Made by a program: the position numbers and the translations under genes. A DNA stretch of 63,856 bases from Flavicella sp964230805 (lineage in GTDB: Bacteria; Bacteroidota; Bacteroidia; Flavobacteriales; Flavobacteriaceae). The DNA lies in NCBI GenBank assembly GCA_964230805.1, contig CAXRIA010000047.1, forward strand, positions 1 through 63,856, in the 5' to 3' direction. Shown here piece by piece: positions 42,464 to 52,200 of this stretch. Below the pieces are notes generated by a model. It saw only the letters and a program-made list of their open reading frames with translations. It searched no databases and was not told the DNA's origin. Each line of letters opens with the position of its first letter. Within the stretch, counting starts at the first letter, position 1.

Positions 42464-43972
42464 TTAGGCTTCTGCTAACATTTTCTCTCCAGCATCAATC
42501 GCTTCTTGGATAGACCCTCTTAGGTTGAATGCTGCCTCTGGATATTGATCCAATTCACCATTCAAAATCATATTGAATCCTTTGATTGTGTCTTTGATGT
42601 CTACCAATACTCCTGGAATACCCGTAAACTGTTCAGCAACATGGAAAGGTTGTGACAAGAAACGTTGTGCTCTACGCGCTCGGTGTACTACCAATTTGTC
42701 TTCTTCACTCAATTCTTCCATTCCCAAAATCGCAATAATATCTTGCAATTCCTTATAGCGTTGTAACAACTCTTTTACGTTTTGTGCACACTCGTAGTGT
42801 TCTTTTCCTAAAATTTCTTCGGTTAAGATACGAGACGTAGAATCCAAAGGATCCACTGCTGGATAAATACCAAGCTCCGCAATTTTACGCGACAATACCG
42901 TTGTTGCATCCAAGTGGGCAAACGTTGTTGCTGGTGCCGGATCTGTTAAATCATCGGCAGGTACATATACGGCTTGTACAGAAGTAATCGAACCTGTTTT
43001 TGTAGAGGTAATACGCTCTTGCATGGCTCCCATCTCTGTTGCCAAGGTCGGTTGGTAACCTACGGCTGATGGCATACGACCTAACAAGGCAGAAACCTCA
43101 GAACCTGCTTGTGTGAATCGGAAAATATTATCCACGAAAAACAAGACGTCTTTTCCTTGAGAGTCTCCTGCTCCGTCACGGAAATATTCAGCGATTGTCA
43201 AACCAGACAAGGCCACACGTGCACGTGCTCCTGGAGGTTCATTCATTTGTCCGAATACGAAAGTCACTTTGGAATCTTTCATTTTCTCATGATCGATTTT
43301 CTCCAAGTCCCATCCACCTTCTTCCATTGAGTGTTCAAACTCCTCTCCGTATTGGATAATCCCTGCTTCGATCATCTCACGCATCAAGTCATTCCCTTCA
43401 CGAGTTCTTTCACCTACTCCTGCGAAAACTGAAAGTCCACCATGTCCTTTGGCAATATTGTTAATCAATTCTTGAATCAATACGGTTTTCCCTACACCGG
43501 CTCCTCCAAACAATCCAATTTTACCTCCTTTTGAATAAGGCTCAATCAAATCAATTACTTTAATTCCTGTAAACAAAACTTCTGTAGAAACAGACAAGTC
43601 TTCAAATTTTGGTGCCTCTCGGTGAATTGACATTCCATTCGCTCCATCTTTCGGCAACGATTTCAAACCGTCAATTGGGTCTCCGTTTACATTGAACAAA
43701 CGACCATAAATATTATCACCTACGGGTACTTGAATTGGGCTCCCTGTAGCAACTGCTGCTGCTCCTCTACTAAGGCCATCTGTTGAATCCATGGCAATAC
43801 ATCTTACCGTATCTTCACCAATATGTTGTTCAACTTCTAATACCAAAGTAGTTCCATTTTCTCTTGTAATTTCCAAAGAATCGAAAATTTGAGGAAGACC
43901 TTCTCCTGTTGTAAATGCGACATCAATTACTGGTCCAATAATTTGAGCAACTTTCCCTGTTAATTTAGACAT
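42464..43972 (-). CDS. atpD: F1Fo ATP synthase subunit beta
   Basis: Catalytic subunit of F1. P-loop GGAGVGKT (~156-163), catalytic glutamate in GERTREGNDL, Walker B FVDNIFR, family signature PAVDPLDSTS. 502 residues, longer than E. coli (460) by insertions typical of Bacteroidota. Forms an atpDC operon ~16 kb upstream in sequence order from the rest of the ATP synthase genes. Confidence 0.99.
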   Translation of the reverse strand: MSKLTGKVAQIIGPVIDVAFTTGEGLPQIFDSLEITRENGTTLVLEVEQHIGEDTVRCIAMDSTDGLSRGAAAVATGSPIQVPVGDNIYGRLFNVNGDPIDGLKSLPKDGANGMSIHREAPKFEDLSVSTEVLFTGIKVIDLIEPYSKGGKIGLFGGAGVGKTVLIQELINNIAKGHGGLSVFAGVGERTREGNDLMREMIEAGIIQYGEEFEHSMEEGGWDLEKIDHEKMKDSKVTFVFGQMNEPPGARARVALSGLTIAEYFRDGAGDSQGKDVLFFVDNIFRFTQAGSEVSALLGRMPSAVGYQPTLATEMGAMQERITSTKTGSITSVQAVYVPADDLTDPAPATTFAHLDATTVLSRKIAELGIYPAVDPLDSTSRILTEEILGKEHYECAQNVKELLQRYKELQDIIAILGMEELSEEDKLVVHRARRAQRFLSQPFHVAEQFTGIPGVLVDIKDTIKGFNMILNGELDQYPEAAFNLRGSIQEAIDAGEKMLAEA

Positions 43973-44033
43973 TGTTGTAACTATTAATTGTTAGTTCTGT
44001 TTGTATGTGAGTTTTACCTCTTTTTTCAAGGTG

Positions 44034-44041
44034 CAAAGATA
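44034..44041 (-). promoter_or_regulatory. Bacteroidota-type promoter (-7 box) of atpDC
   Basis: Minus-strand TATCTTTG, 61 bp before the atpD ATG. Confidence 0.65.
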
Positions 44042-44090
44042 GCAGTTTAAATTGAATAAAAAAGTTGTTTTTGTGCTTTTTTACGCATAA

Positions 44091-44119
44091 AAAAACGCCC
44101 CGATAAAGGAGGCGTTTTT
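44091..44119 (-). terminator. Intrinsic terminator of the receptor/SGNH hydrolase operon
   Basis: Arms AAAAACGCC (44091-44099) and GGCGTTTTT (44111-44119) with A/T tracts, 19 bp after the hydrolase stop. Confidence 0.88.
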
Positions 44120-44137
44120 TCGATTTTATTTTTCTTC

Positions 44138-45637
44138 TTATGGAAGTGTTTCTGGATAATTTGTTCTGTACTCTCCTGCTTTTGCAAGGGTGTTTGAGGC
44201 TTTGAAATTTGTCTCATAAGTGGCGTCTATGGCCTCTAAAAATTTATTGGCCATCAATGCATATCCTCTGGCAGTCAGGTGAATTCCATCCAAACTTACC
44301 AAACCTCCAAAAACCAAATCCGTTGTCATTGTATAATTGTCAAATACAATTCCCGTAGTGGCTGCTTCTTGCAGTATTGCGTTTAAGTCAACCAAAGCCA
44401 AGCCTTTTGAAGTTGCCACTTCACTTATTTTAATGTTGTAAGCATCTGTGGCTGTTTTTAAAGCTTCTTGTTCTTCGGGTGTCAATACCCACTTGTCTTC
44501 CAAGGGCACTGTTACTCCATTAATCAATTGCGGATTATCACCCACCAAAGAACCAATGAATGAAGAACTCGGTAGTAATAATAAATCCTCCGCAGTAGCT
44601 TGTCTGTATTGAGGCAACTCGGCAAAAGCAGGGTTGATTGCTCCCAAGTCCGTCAAATCTTCATCAACAATTACAACCGCATTTTGACCTTCTGCAAAAT
44701 TAATTTTACGTCTTTCTGCCTCTTCCTCTGTAAACAAGCCTGTACCTTGCAATGCCGCCAATGCTTGGTCAATTCCTCCGTTGTATGCCGCAAAACCTTG
44801 ATTTACGGCTGCTGCAGTCGCAGCATCCAAAGGAACTGGGTTGTAAGGTACTGTTGTAAAATGAGGCAAACTTGAAACATATGGTACGTTAGTCACTGCG
44901 CCTTTTGCTCCTCCACTTGTCATCATATCTACAATGTATTCAAACGTTTGATTAAATCCTACTCCAGGAGCTCCTTCAGGTGGCGTAATTGAATTGGTAC
45001 CATCTCCTCCAGATGTTGCATAGCCCAATACATCATTTCCTCCTATTTCAGAAAGGGTAAAAAATGTAGGGGCACTGGCGACAGCATCTCCTAAAAGAGT
45101 GGCGTCCGGTGCAGAGGCTATCCTAACAAAATAGGGATTGGCCGTTCCTGTTGCCAAATTCGCAGCATTTCCCAAACCGTCAAACAGCAGGTGGGTACTT
45201 TTCACCCCAGGCACTCCCAAATTGTGGAGTGTTCCTGCCACCGGAGTTGTTGCTTGCGTCGTTGGAGTGTCCTCCAATCGTGCCGGTCCTGCTCCATTAA
45301 AAAACAATCTTGGTTCGGCAATCACTGTGGATCCCAACACCAAACCGCCGAAATTATCGTCTACCAAAGGTTGCGCAAAAGTTCCATCATTGGCATTCAT
45401 TTTTTCTGCCAAAATACTCGGAAAAGAATCTTCCTGTCCGGCAGCAAACAAGGCTCCATCTGTATATCCTGCCGTAAAAGAAGCACCTACTGCAATGTAA
45501 TTGCTAAAATCTACTGTGGCCGTATTCAATTCAGGGTATGTCATTTCTCCTGAACCTTCTTGTGTGTCTAAAACAACATCCTCACAAGAAATCAATCCTG
45601 CTACGATGGCTATTAGTCCTATATATTTAATTTTCAT
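44138..45637 (-). CDS. SGNH/GDSL-family hydrolase, lipoprotein
   Basis: 499 residues with a lipoprotein signal (LIAIVAGLISCED). SGNH blocks: block I as VGASFTAG (serine nucleophile in GAS rather than GDS), GGND in SEIGGNDVLGYA (block III), and the catalytic Asp-His pair in LDGIHLTARGYALMA (block V). Long insertions between blocks make it larger than typical esterases. It follows a TonB-dependent receptor by 21 bp. Likely an outer-membrane ester hydrolase that works with the receptor, perhaps trimming acyl or acetyl groups from the imported ligand; the ligand is unknown. Confidence 0.87.
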   Translation of the reverse strand: MKIKYIGLIAIVAGLISCEDVVLDTQEGSGEMTYPELNTATVDFSNYIAVGASFTAGYTDGALFAAGQEDSFPSILAEKMNANDGTFAQPLVDDNFGGLVLGSTVIAEPRLFFNGAGPARLEDTPTTQATTPVAGTLHNLGVPGVKSTHLLFDGLGNAANLATGTANPYFVRIASAPDATLLGDAVASAPTFFTLSEIGGNDVLGYATSGGDGTNSITPPEGAPGVGFNQTFEYIVDMMTSGGAKGAVTNVPYVSSLPHFTTVPYNPVPLDAATAAAVNQGFAAYNGGIDQALAALQGTGLFTEEEAERRKINFAEGQNAVVIVDEDLTDLGAINPAFAELPQYRQATAEDLLLLPSSSFIGSLVGDNPQLINGVTVPLEDKWVLTPEEQEALKTATDAYNIKISEVATSKGLALVDLNAILQEAATTGIVFDNYTMTTDLVFGGLVSLDGIHLTARGYALMANKFLEAIDATYETNFKASNTLAKAGEYRTNYPETLP

Positions 45638-45658
45638 AATTGTCGTGTTTTGAATTTC

Positions 45659-48487
45659 TTAAAAGTTGTTGATCACCCATGAAACATAGTACTGTGAACC
45701 GATGAAACCGGTACCAAAGGCGGTAAAGTATTCATCGCCCAATAAATTGGTTGCCCCAATTTTAAAGTTCGAAAGCAATGCAGGAACTTTCAAATTTACC
45801 TGTGCATCTACTACGTTAAAAGCGGGCACCACTCCATTTCCGAAAGAAGCTTCCCACACATAGCTTCCGCTCCATCTCCACGCTACGTTAAAGCCTACGT
45901 TTTTTACAATTTCTTGATGTCCGAAAGAGGCTTTGACCTTGTGTTCTGGCGTATTAAAGTTGGTTTGAAAATCTGGATTCTCACTTTGGTCAAAATCCAA
46001 TTTTGCATAGGTGTAATTCATCCCCAAATCATACCCTCCGAAAACACTGGCTGACAATCCGACAGAGGCTCCGTAGGAATTGATATCTGCATCTGAATTT
46101 GTATAGGTCTGGTACACTTGGTAATCTCCGTTTGCAATGGCCAACAAAGAAGCTCCGTTGTCACCAACCGTTCCATAGAAAGGCGAAATCACCGTTTCAT
46201 TCGACAAGAAGTCTTTGTACCAGTTGTAATAACCGCTCAAATCAACAATGACATTCTCTAATTTTCCTCGATATCCTAATTCGACAGAAGTTACTTGTTC
46301 TGGTTTCGCATAGCCAGAATTGGCAATTTCCAAATCTGCTGGATTTGTTGAAGCAGCAAAGGCCTGCACAGAACTCGCCGAAAAAGAGTTTTCATAAGCT
46401 CCTTGTCCATCTTTTTGGTAGGAATACGTACCGTCTCCGTTGTCGATAGCTGCATCCCCAAGAAGTGTCGCTCCGTCCGCACTTAAATCGTAGGTGCGCA
46501 CATCTCTTTGTGGATTGTTTTCAGCTCCTCCCACCAAGATCGCTCTTCCGACATCCAATCCGATAAATAGATCTTGTGTGGTTGGATTTCTAAATCCTGT
46601 TTGTCCAGAAATTCGAATGTTGTGCTGTCTGTCCTCTCCAAAAGTGAATCCTAAAGAAGCTCTTGGTGAAAAGAAACCGTCAAACAATTCTGACTTGTCG
46701 TAACGAATAGAAGCTGTAAGCTTTATCTGATCGTCTAAAAATTTCTTTTGCAATTGGGTGTACACTCCAAATTCTGAATAATCGATGGCTCCGTCATTAT
46801 CTGTATATATGGTTCCTGAGGAATTCAAACTATACGTTCTTGCAGATCCTCCAATTTGGATTTCCGCAAAGGAAATCACATCTGAAAAATTATAGTTGGC
46901 ATCTGCATGGTAAATTTTGGAGTTGTCTTGGAATTTGGACCCCGTGGTTAGATCAGGATCATTGATACTTTTATTAAAGGCATCTTGAAATTCTTGAGAC
47001 CCTGGCTCGAAGCGTGCAGCACCTCCTTCTGAGGCCCCGTCTGCAGTATTTCTGGCTAGGTCATGTGCCTGCGCATCTGTAAGACCTCCCAAGGTACCTT
47101 GTAAATAAGCCCCAACATATTCACCAAACCAAGTTTGATCGTCTTTGGCTGCTCTGTTAATATTGATTCCTGTAAAAACCATATCATACGAATCCCCAGC
47201 GTTGTCTTCTGTGACATATCCTCTTAAGAAAAAATGATCACTTTTAACTTCTAGTTTGTGTTGTGTTAGGTAAAAATCATCAATGTAATACCTATTGGCT
47301 CCTTGGTAAATAGTGGAACCCGCACCGTATTTCCCGACATAGGAAAATTCCAAATCATTTTCAAAAGGTCTGTAATACAGACCCCAGTCTGCTTTCATAC
47401 TTTCGGCTCCATAATCGGTCAAATCACCTTCGTCGTAACCTGTTCTACTCACATTTACTGAAGGTATTTGTGCTTCTGCTCCGGAAGGGATAACACCCAT
47501 ACCTACCAAAATTTTGGCAACGTCACGTATGTTGGTACTTACCTCATCTCCATATACGTTGATTCCGTCATAATTGATATGATCTCTGGTTGCTCCAGTA
47601 CCCACTTTTCCGGTAGTATTGTTTGCTCCCCAGTCGGTTCCTTTTAAATATCCTACATTGAGTTTTGCAGCCCATTTCTCAGAGAATTTGTGAGCAATTC
47701 TGTATCCAATATCGGTATACATGTTGTTCCCATTGGCTTCTTGAGCCGTAAGCCCTGTTTTGGAATAACCGCTGATGCCAGGGTATTCAAATGGGTTTTT
47801 ACTGGTCATAAATAGAATTCCATTAAAGGCATTCGCTCCATACAAGGCTGAAGAGGCCCCGGGCAACAATTCAACAGATTGAATGTCTGTCTCTGTCATT
47901 CCCAACAGGTTTCCTAGAGGAAAGTTCAAGGCAGGTGCTGAATTGTCCATTCCATCGACCAGCTGCATAAAACGTGTATTTGCAAATGTTGCAAATCCTC
48001 TGGTGTTGATTGCTTTAAAGGTCAAACTGTTGGTATTGATGTCCACTCCTTTCAAATTTTCCAGTCCGTCATAAAAATCGGCGGAAGCTGTGTTTTGAAT
48101 TTCCTTGACACCAAAGCGTTCGATGGTCACTGGGGATTCAAAAATTTTCTCAGGAGTTCTTGAAGCCGATACCACTACCTCATCAAGAACGGTCCCTTCT
48201 TTTAGGGTGAAATCAAGAATTTGATTGTTTTGAGTAACTTGCATTGTTTTTGCTTCAAATCCAACACTACTCGCTTGAATTTCAAAAGGAGGGGTTTGAT
48301 TGATCTGTAGCGTAAATTTTCCGTCAAAATCAGCAGCAGTTCCTATGGTTGACCCCAATACTCGGATACTCACACCTGGAATCGGTGTCCCTGAATTTGA
48401 ATCTGTAACTGTTCCTGAAATGGTTGTTTGCGCATACGTAAACGCACTAAATAACAACAGTAAAATAATACTTACTTGTTTTTTCAT
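45659..48487 (-). CDS. TonB-dependent receptor with carboxypeptidase-like domain
   Basis: 942-residue outer-membrane receptor. Signal peptide (KKQVSIILLLLFSAFTYAQ), carboxypeptidase-regulatory-like domain (~22-95, SGTVTDSNSGTPIPGVSIRV), plug (~110-235, with LVDGMDNSAPALNFP and VELLPGASSALYGANAFNG) and a barrel ending in QYYVSWVINNF. No SusD gene is present, so it is not a SusCD pair; the partner gene is an SGNH hydrolase lipoprotein. Ligand unknown. Its leader carries AACCAAACCAAACTTAACC just before the ATG. Confidence 0.94.
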   Translation of the reverse strand: MKKQVSIILLLLFSAFTYAQTTISGTVTDSNSGTPIPGVSIRVLGSTIGTAADFDGKFTLQINQTPPFEIQASSVGFEAKTMQVTQNNQILDFTLKEGTVLDEVVVSASRTPEKIFESPVTIERFGVKEIQNTASADFYDGLENLKGVDINTNSLTFKAINTRGFATFANTRFMQLVDGMDNSAPALNFPLGNLLGMTETDIQSVELLPGASSALYGANAFNGILFMTSKNPFEYPGISGYSKTGLTAQEANGNNMYTDIGYRIAHKFSEKWAAKLNVGYLKGTDWGANNTTGKVGTGATRDHINYDGINVYGDEVSTNIRDVAKILVGMGVIPSGAEAQIPSVNVSRTGYDEGDLTDYGAESMKADWGLYYRPFENDLEFSYVGKYGAGSTIYQGANRYYIDDFYLTQHKLEVKSDHFFLRGYVTEDNAGDSYDMVFTGININRAAKDDQTWFGEYVGAYLQGTLGGLTDAQAHDLARNTADGASEGGAARFEPGSQEFQDAFNKSINDPDLTTGSKFQDNSKIYHADANYNFSDVISFAEIQIGGSARTYSLNSSGTIYTDNDGAIDYSEFGVYTQLQKKFLDDQIKLTASIRYDKSELFDGFFSPRASLGFTFGEDRQHNIRISGQTGFRNPTTQDLFIGLDVGRAILVGGAENNPQRDVRTYDLSADGATLLGDAAIDNGDGTYSYQKDGQGAYENSFSASSVQAFAASTNPADLEIANSGYAKPEQVTSVELGYRGKLENVIVDLSGYYNWYKDFLSNETVISPFYGTVGDNGASLLAIANGDYQVYQTYTNSDADINSYGASVGLSASVFGGYDLGMNYTYAKLDFDQSENPDFQTNFNTPEHKVKASFGHQEIVKNVGFNVAWRWSGSYVWEASFGNGVVPAFNVVDAQVNLKVPALLSNFKIGATNLLGDEYFTAFGTGFIGSQYYVSWVINNF

Positions 48488-48619
48488 TGGTTAAGTTTGG
48501 TTTGGTTATTGGTTGAAATTACAAAAAATAAACCAATCTTTGGAAGAGACCAATGAAAACACCTCTTTTTATTAACATTCGTTAATGGGCTTTATTCCCC
48601 ATCTTTCGAAAAAAAAGAT

Positions 48620-51600
48620 TCAATAGCGAATGTACAACCAACCCATTTTCGGAGGGAAACTATGGGTCAGCGAATTTATCTTATACAAATAAGAACCCAT
48701 GGGTAATTTGCGGCCTGTTGCATCGCTTCCATCCCAATTATTTTGATAGGCATTGGAACTAAAAACCTGCTTTCCCTGGGTGTCAAAAACAGCTACTGAT
48801 ACTGTTGGAAAGTTGCTGTTTTCGGGGGAGCCATCATTGGTATTACTGAGCACCCACGTGTCATTGATACCATCATTATTTGGAGAAAATCCTTTGGGAA
48901 CCAATACGCCTGCGTTTTCTTCACAAGCATCTCCAACACCATTGTTGTTCCTGTCTGTTTGCGCTGTATTTGGAATGTAAGGACAGTTGTCATTGTTGTT
49001 CTTAATTTTGTCTCCATCCCAATCTTCTAGATCTTCCAAAACTCCCTGCAACAACAATTGCCAATTCAAAAGCGCACCGGCATCCTCTGCAATTGTATCT
49101 ACAATGTGCAACGTCCATTTTCCAAAGGCATCCGTTGTATTGAATTTGGACAAGTCTCCTGCAGGCTTAAAACGACCTGAATAAGGAGCAGTCCCATGGA
49201 TTAGGCTGAGACTGCTTTCGGCATCAAAAATGGTATTTGTATAATTGTTGCTGGCATCATCACTTTCATTGACCAAAGTAACTTCTTCACCCTCAGGATT
49301 TCTCAACACAATTTTCAAATCGCCCAAATAGGTATGGGTAATGTTGATGAGAACATCAACATCTGCGAGAATAATATGCTCTGGAATATCAATTGTAGCA
49401 GAAATTCCTATTGGATCGTTGTCGGGTATCACAAGGTTTGTATCCCCGGAATCGTAAACAGCCGATTCTATTTTTCCTGTAAAAAACCTTCTTTGTGAGG
49501 AGAAACCACTGTCGGAGCATGGGTTCACTGCGCGCACTCTCCAATAATAAGTGCTCTCTGGGTTCAATTGATCATACAGCAATTGATTTTCAGACAACTG
49601 ATCGGCATAAAAAATCGAAGAAAAATCTTCGTCTTCTGAAATTTCAAAGTCGTAGTACAAACTGTTTTCTTGAGCACTCCACTCAAAGATAGCGGAGTTC
49701 AATATATGAAGCGCATCCGAGGCCGGTTTTTGCAATACAGGAGGGGTTAGTTCCTCATTAAAAATCTCCAAAACCAAAGACACTGTTTTCTGTTCTTGCC
49801 CTGTGGATCCATGAAAATCTACCTCGTATACGCCTGCATTCGTGTCTGTAATACCCGTTATTTTTAAAACACCTTCTGTCCCATTCAAAAGTGCATTTTC
49901 AGGTACTATGGTCGCCGTTGTTCCCGGAGGCAAACCGGTTACTGAAAATTGGGTTTCTTCATTAAATTCAAGATAGGTGTTGTATTCAAAACGAAACAGC
50001 GCCTCATCAGGTGCACAAATTTCTTCTTTTTCTGACTCAAAACGCATCACATAATTGGACACCTCAATTTCAATAGCTGCTGCATTGATATTAAAAAATA
50101 TGTGATCTGTCCCAGCTACTTTGATACGCGCGTGCTTCGTTTCTACATTGGGTACCACAATCGAGTGATTCCCATCATTATCCACGCCACTTGCTAACAA
50201 ATACGGATACGTTTGACCGCCATCCACAGACAGTGAAATATCCACTTTCGAGGCGCTCACTGGTACTTTGTTTGTATTGGCCACCTCCCACTCAATCACC
50301 TTGGATTCTCCTGCGTAAAAAATTTCTGGCACAGCTTGAGAGGTCACGAAAAACGGACCCGCATCTTCGGAAACTTCAATCCTCATTTCATCAATGGCTA
50401 TCTGCCCTCCAGAGGTGTTATTGTCACGAACGGCAAATGCAAAATCAAGCTGTCTTTCCACTGAAGGCAATTGTTCCCAGGTACTACCATTGGCTCCGTC
50501 TAACAACGTATTGATTGCCGGAAAATATCGAACAGGTTGTGACACCGGCGGCAGCGAACGAAACAAAGGACCACCAACATTGCTAGGCAAAGGAGGCATG
50601 ATGGCTGGTTCTGTATTTCTTTGCTCCCAGGTATAACTGGCGGTTCCTGCGAAAACATTTCCGACACCTTGCAGTTCAAAGGGTGTTGAAACAGGTATGG
50701 TATAATTCTCTCCTGCCTCAGCTATTGGCGCTGCATGGCCAATCTCTGTGATACTTGCGCAATTGTTGTTTCCAAAAAGCATCGATGCGGTCATTTGCTC
50801 CAAACTCACACTGTGAAAATAAGCATCTGTGAACTCTTGCACATTTTTAGAATCACAAGCTCCTGCATAGGCCATAATCGTAGAACCGCCTCCTGGCTCT
50901 ACAGCCGTTGCATTGGTTCGGTTTCCTCCACAAGAACTATTAAAGGTATGGGTGGCTCCCAGTTGATGCCCTATTTCATGGGCTACAAAATCTACGTCAA
51001 AAGGGTCTCCCTTTGGCACACTGGAACTTGAGACTCCTTGTGCCTTGTTATGGGTACAGGTAGCTCCCAATATAGCAAGTCCATTGTTGCCCCCTTGTGC
51101 AAAAACATGCCCAATATCATAATTTGAAAAACCGATGTTTGCATCGCATATTTCTTGCATTTCATCTAACATGAATTGCGCACTGCTATTGGTCAAGCCA
51201 TCGGTGGCAGGATTCAAGAAAACCAATTGGTCATTGTTGTCAACCAATACAAAATTTAGGGCCAATTCTCTCTCAAAAATGGCATTGATCCGTGTCAATG
51301 TCGCATGCATTGCACCCAATACCGCTGTCTTTTTTTCAATCTCGCCTGCCGAATTGGGAATTCCCAAATCGGTCAACTGAAACTGCGCATACTCGCCCGT
51401 ACATCCCAAGGCCAAGCGAAATGTTCTTAGTTTCCCATCAATGGCGACGGTTCTTCTAGCGCTTTTTTTTTCTTTTTTGACAATTGCCTCTTCTTTTGTT
51501 TTACAATCGAAAACTTTTTTGGATCGAGAAAGATCACTTTTTGAGTAAAGCGAGTAGTTTAGGCCATCTTTTGTGTAAGGATCGATGTAATGGGTTTTTC

Positions 51601-52045
51601 CTGTTTCATCAAAAATCATGGCGTGCAAACCCAAAGAGGAAATACTAAAACGCACGGAACCCTTTTGATCGCTTCGAATTCCTACATAGGATTTTATCCC
51701 TGGGTATTTTGCACCCAATTTGTCTTGTATATAGGAGGTTTCAAAGACTTCATAACTTGAAAATCCTTTTTCTCTGTTTGGGAAATCAACAAGTATTGGT
51801 GCTGCTTTTTTTCTTGTTCCAGCACCTCTTCGTGTGCATTTTTTTAGCTGCATTTTTAATTGGGCGAGCTCCAATCTAAAAATTTTCTCTTTTTGAACTT
51901 TTACATTTCGAACACTTTTTTGGTAAAGCAACAAATTTTCCGCTTTTTCAGAGACCCATACATTCTTGCGCTGCGCATAGGAGCCCATTGTAAAGAGAAG
52001 AAAAAGAAAAAAGAAAAAAGTTACTGCCCCTTTTCGCATGTTCAT
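48620..52045 (-). CDS. Secreted reprolysin-type metalloprotease with P domain, TSP3 repeat and T9SS C-terminal domain
   Basis: ~1141 residues. Signal peptide (VTFFFFLFLLFTMGSYAQ), a propeptide-like region, a zincin catalytic domain with HEIGHQLGATH at ~356, Ig/fibronectin-like modules (~630-850, PVLQKPASDALHILNSAIFEW region), a proprotein-convertase P domain (~870-1010, with DVLINITHTYLGDLKIVL), a thrombospondin type 3-like calcium repeat (DWDGDKIKNNNDNCP), and a gliding-motility-type C-terminal domain (VPKGFSPNNDGINDTW ... GSYLYKI) that marks type B T9SS substrates. ATG at 52045 or 52039 preferred over an earlier TTG, since the TAAGTTTG promoter (52072-52079) abuts it. Confidence 0.93.
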   Translation of the reverse strand: MNMRKGAVTFFFFLFLLFTMGSYAQRKNVWVSEKAENLLLYQKSVRNVKVQKEKIFRLELAQLKMQLKKCTRRGAGTRKKAAPILVDFPNREKGFSSYEVFETSYIQDKLGAKYPGIKSYVGIRSDQKGSVRFSISSLGLHAMIFDETGKTHYIDPYTKDGLNYSLYSKSDLSRSKKVFDCKTKEEAIVKKEKKSARRTVAIDGKLRTFRLALGCTGEYAQFQLTDLGIPNSAGEIEKKTAVLGAMHATLTRINAIFERELALNFVLVDNNDQLVFLNPATDGLTNSSAQFMLDEMQEICDANIGFSNYDIGHVFAQGGNNGLAILGATCTHNKAQGVSSSSVPKGDPFDVDFVAHEIGHQLGATHTFNSSCGGNRTNATAVEPGGGSTIMAYAGACDSKNVQEFTDAYFHSVSLEQMTASMLFGNNNCASITEIGHAAPIAEAGENYTIPVSTPFELQGVGNVFAGTASYTWEQRNTEPAIMPPLPSNVGGPLFRSLPPVSQPVRYFPAINTLLDGANGSTWEQLPSVERQLDFAFAVRDNNTSGGQIAIDEMRIEVSEDAGPFFVTSQAVPEIFYAGESKVIEWEVANTNKVPVSASKVDISLSVDGGQTYPYLLASGVDNDGNHSIVVPNVETKHARIKVAGTDHIFFNINAAAIEIEVSNYVMRFESEKEEICAPDEALFRFEYNTYLEFNEETQFSVTGLPPGTTATIVPENALLNGTEGVLKITGITDTNAGVYEVDFHGSTGQEQKTVSLVLEIFNEELTPPVLQKPASDALHILNSAIFEWSAQENSLYYDFEISEDEDFSSIFYADQLSENQLLYDQLNPESTYYWRVRAVNPCSDSGFSSQRRFFTGKIESAVYDSGDTNLVIPDNDPIGISATIDIPEHIILADVDVLINITHTYLGDLKIVLRNPEGEEVTLVNESDDASNNYTNTIFDAESSLSLIHGTAPYSGRFKPAGDLSKFNTTDAFGKWTLHIVDTIAEDAGALLNWQLLLQGVLEDLEDWDGDKIKNNNDNCPYIPNTAQTDRNNNGVGDACEENAGVLVPKGFSPNNDGINDTWVLSNTNDGSPENSNFPTVSVAVFDTQGKQVFSSNAYQNNWDGSDATGRKLPMGSYLYKINSLTHSFPPKMGWLYIRY

Positions 52046-52071
52046 TTGTTCGGTGTGTAAAGGATTCAACG

Positions 52072-52079
52072 CAAACTTA
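52072..52079 (-). promoter_or_regulatory. Bacteroidota-type promoter (-7 box) of the secreted metalloprotease
   Basis: Minus-strand TAAGTTTG, 26 bp before the ATG at 52045. Confidence 0.6.
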
Positions 52080-52163
52080 TTTAAAATTTTTCAGAGTTCT
52101 ACGACATCTGTCGTTTCAACGTAAGTTTCCCATAAAAAATTATCAATTCCTAAAAATAGAATG

Positions 52164-52171
52164 TAAATTTG
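52164..52171 (+). promoter_or_regulatory. Bacteroidota-type promoter (-7 box) of ribF
   Basis: TAAATTTG matches TAnnTTTG, 29 bp before the TTG start of ribF. Confidence 0.65.
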
Positions 52172-52200
52172 CACTTTTAATAGGACTAATACTTTTCGAT

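Noticed and set aside
45138..45553. Two overlapping 120-codon plus-strand frames inside the SGNH hydrolase gene
   Set aside because: Shadows of the minus-strand gene; mutually overlapping and without signals.
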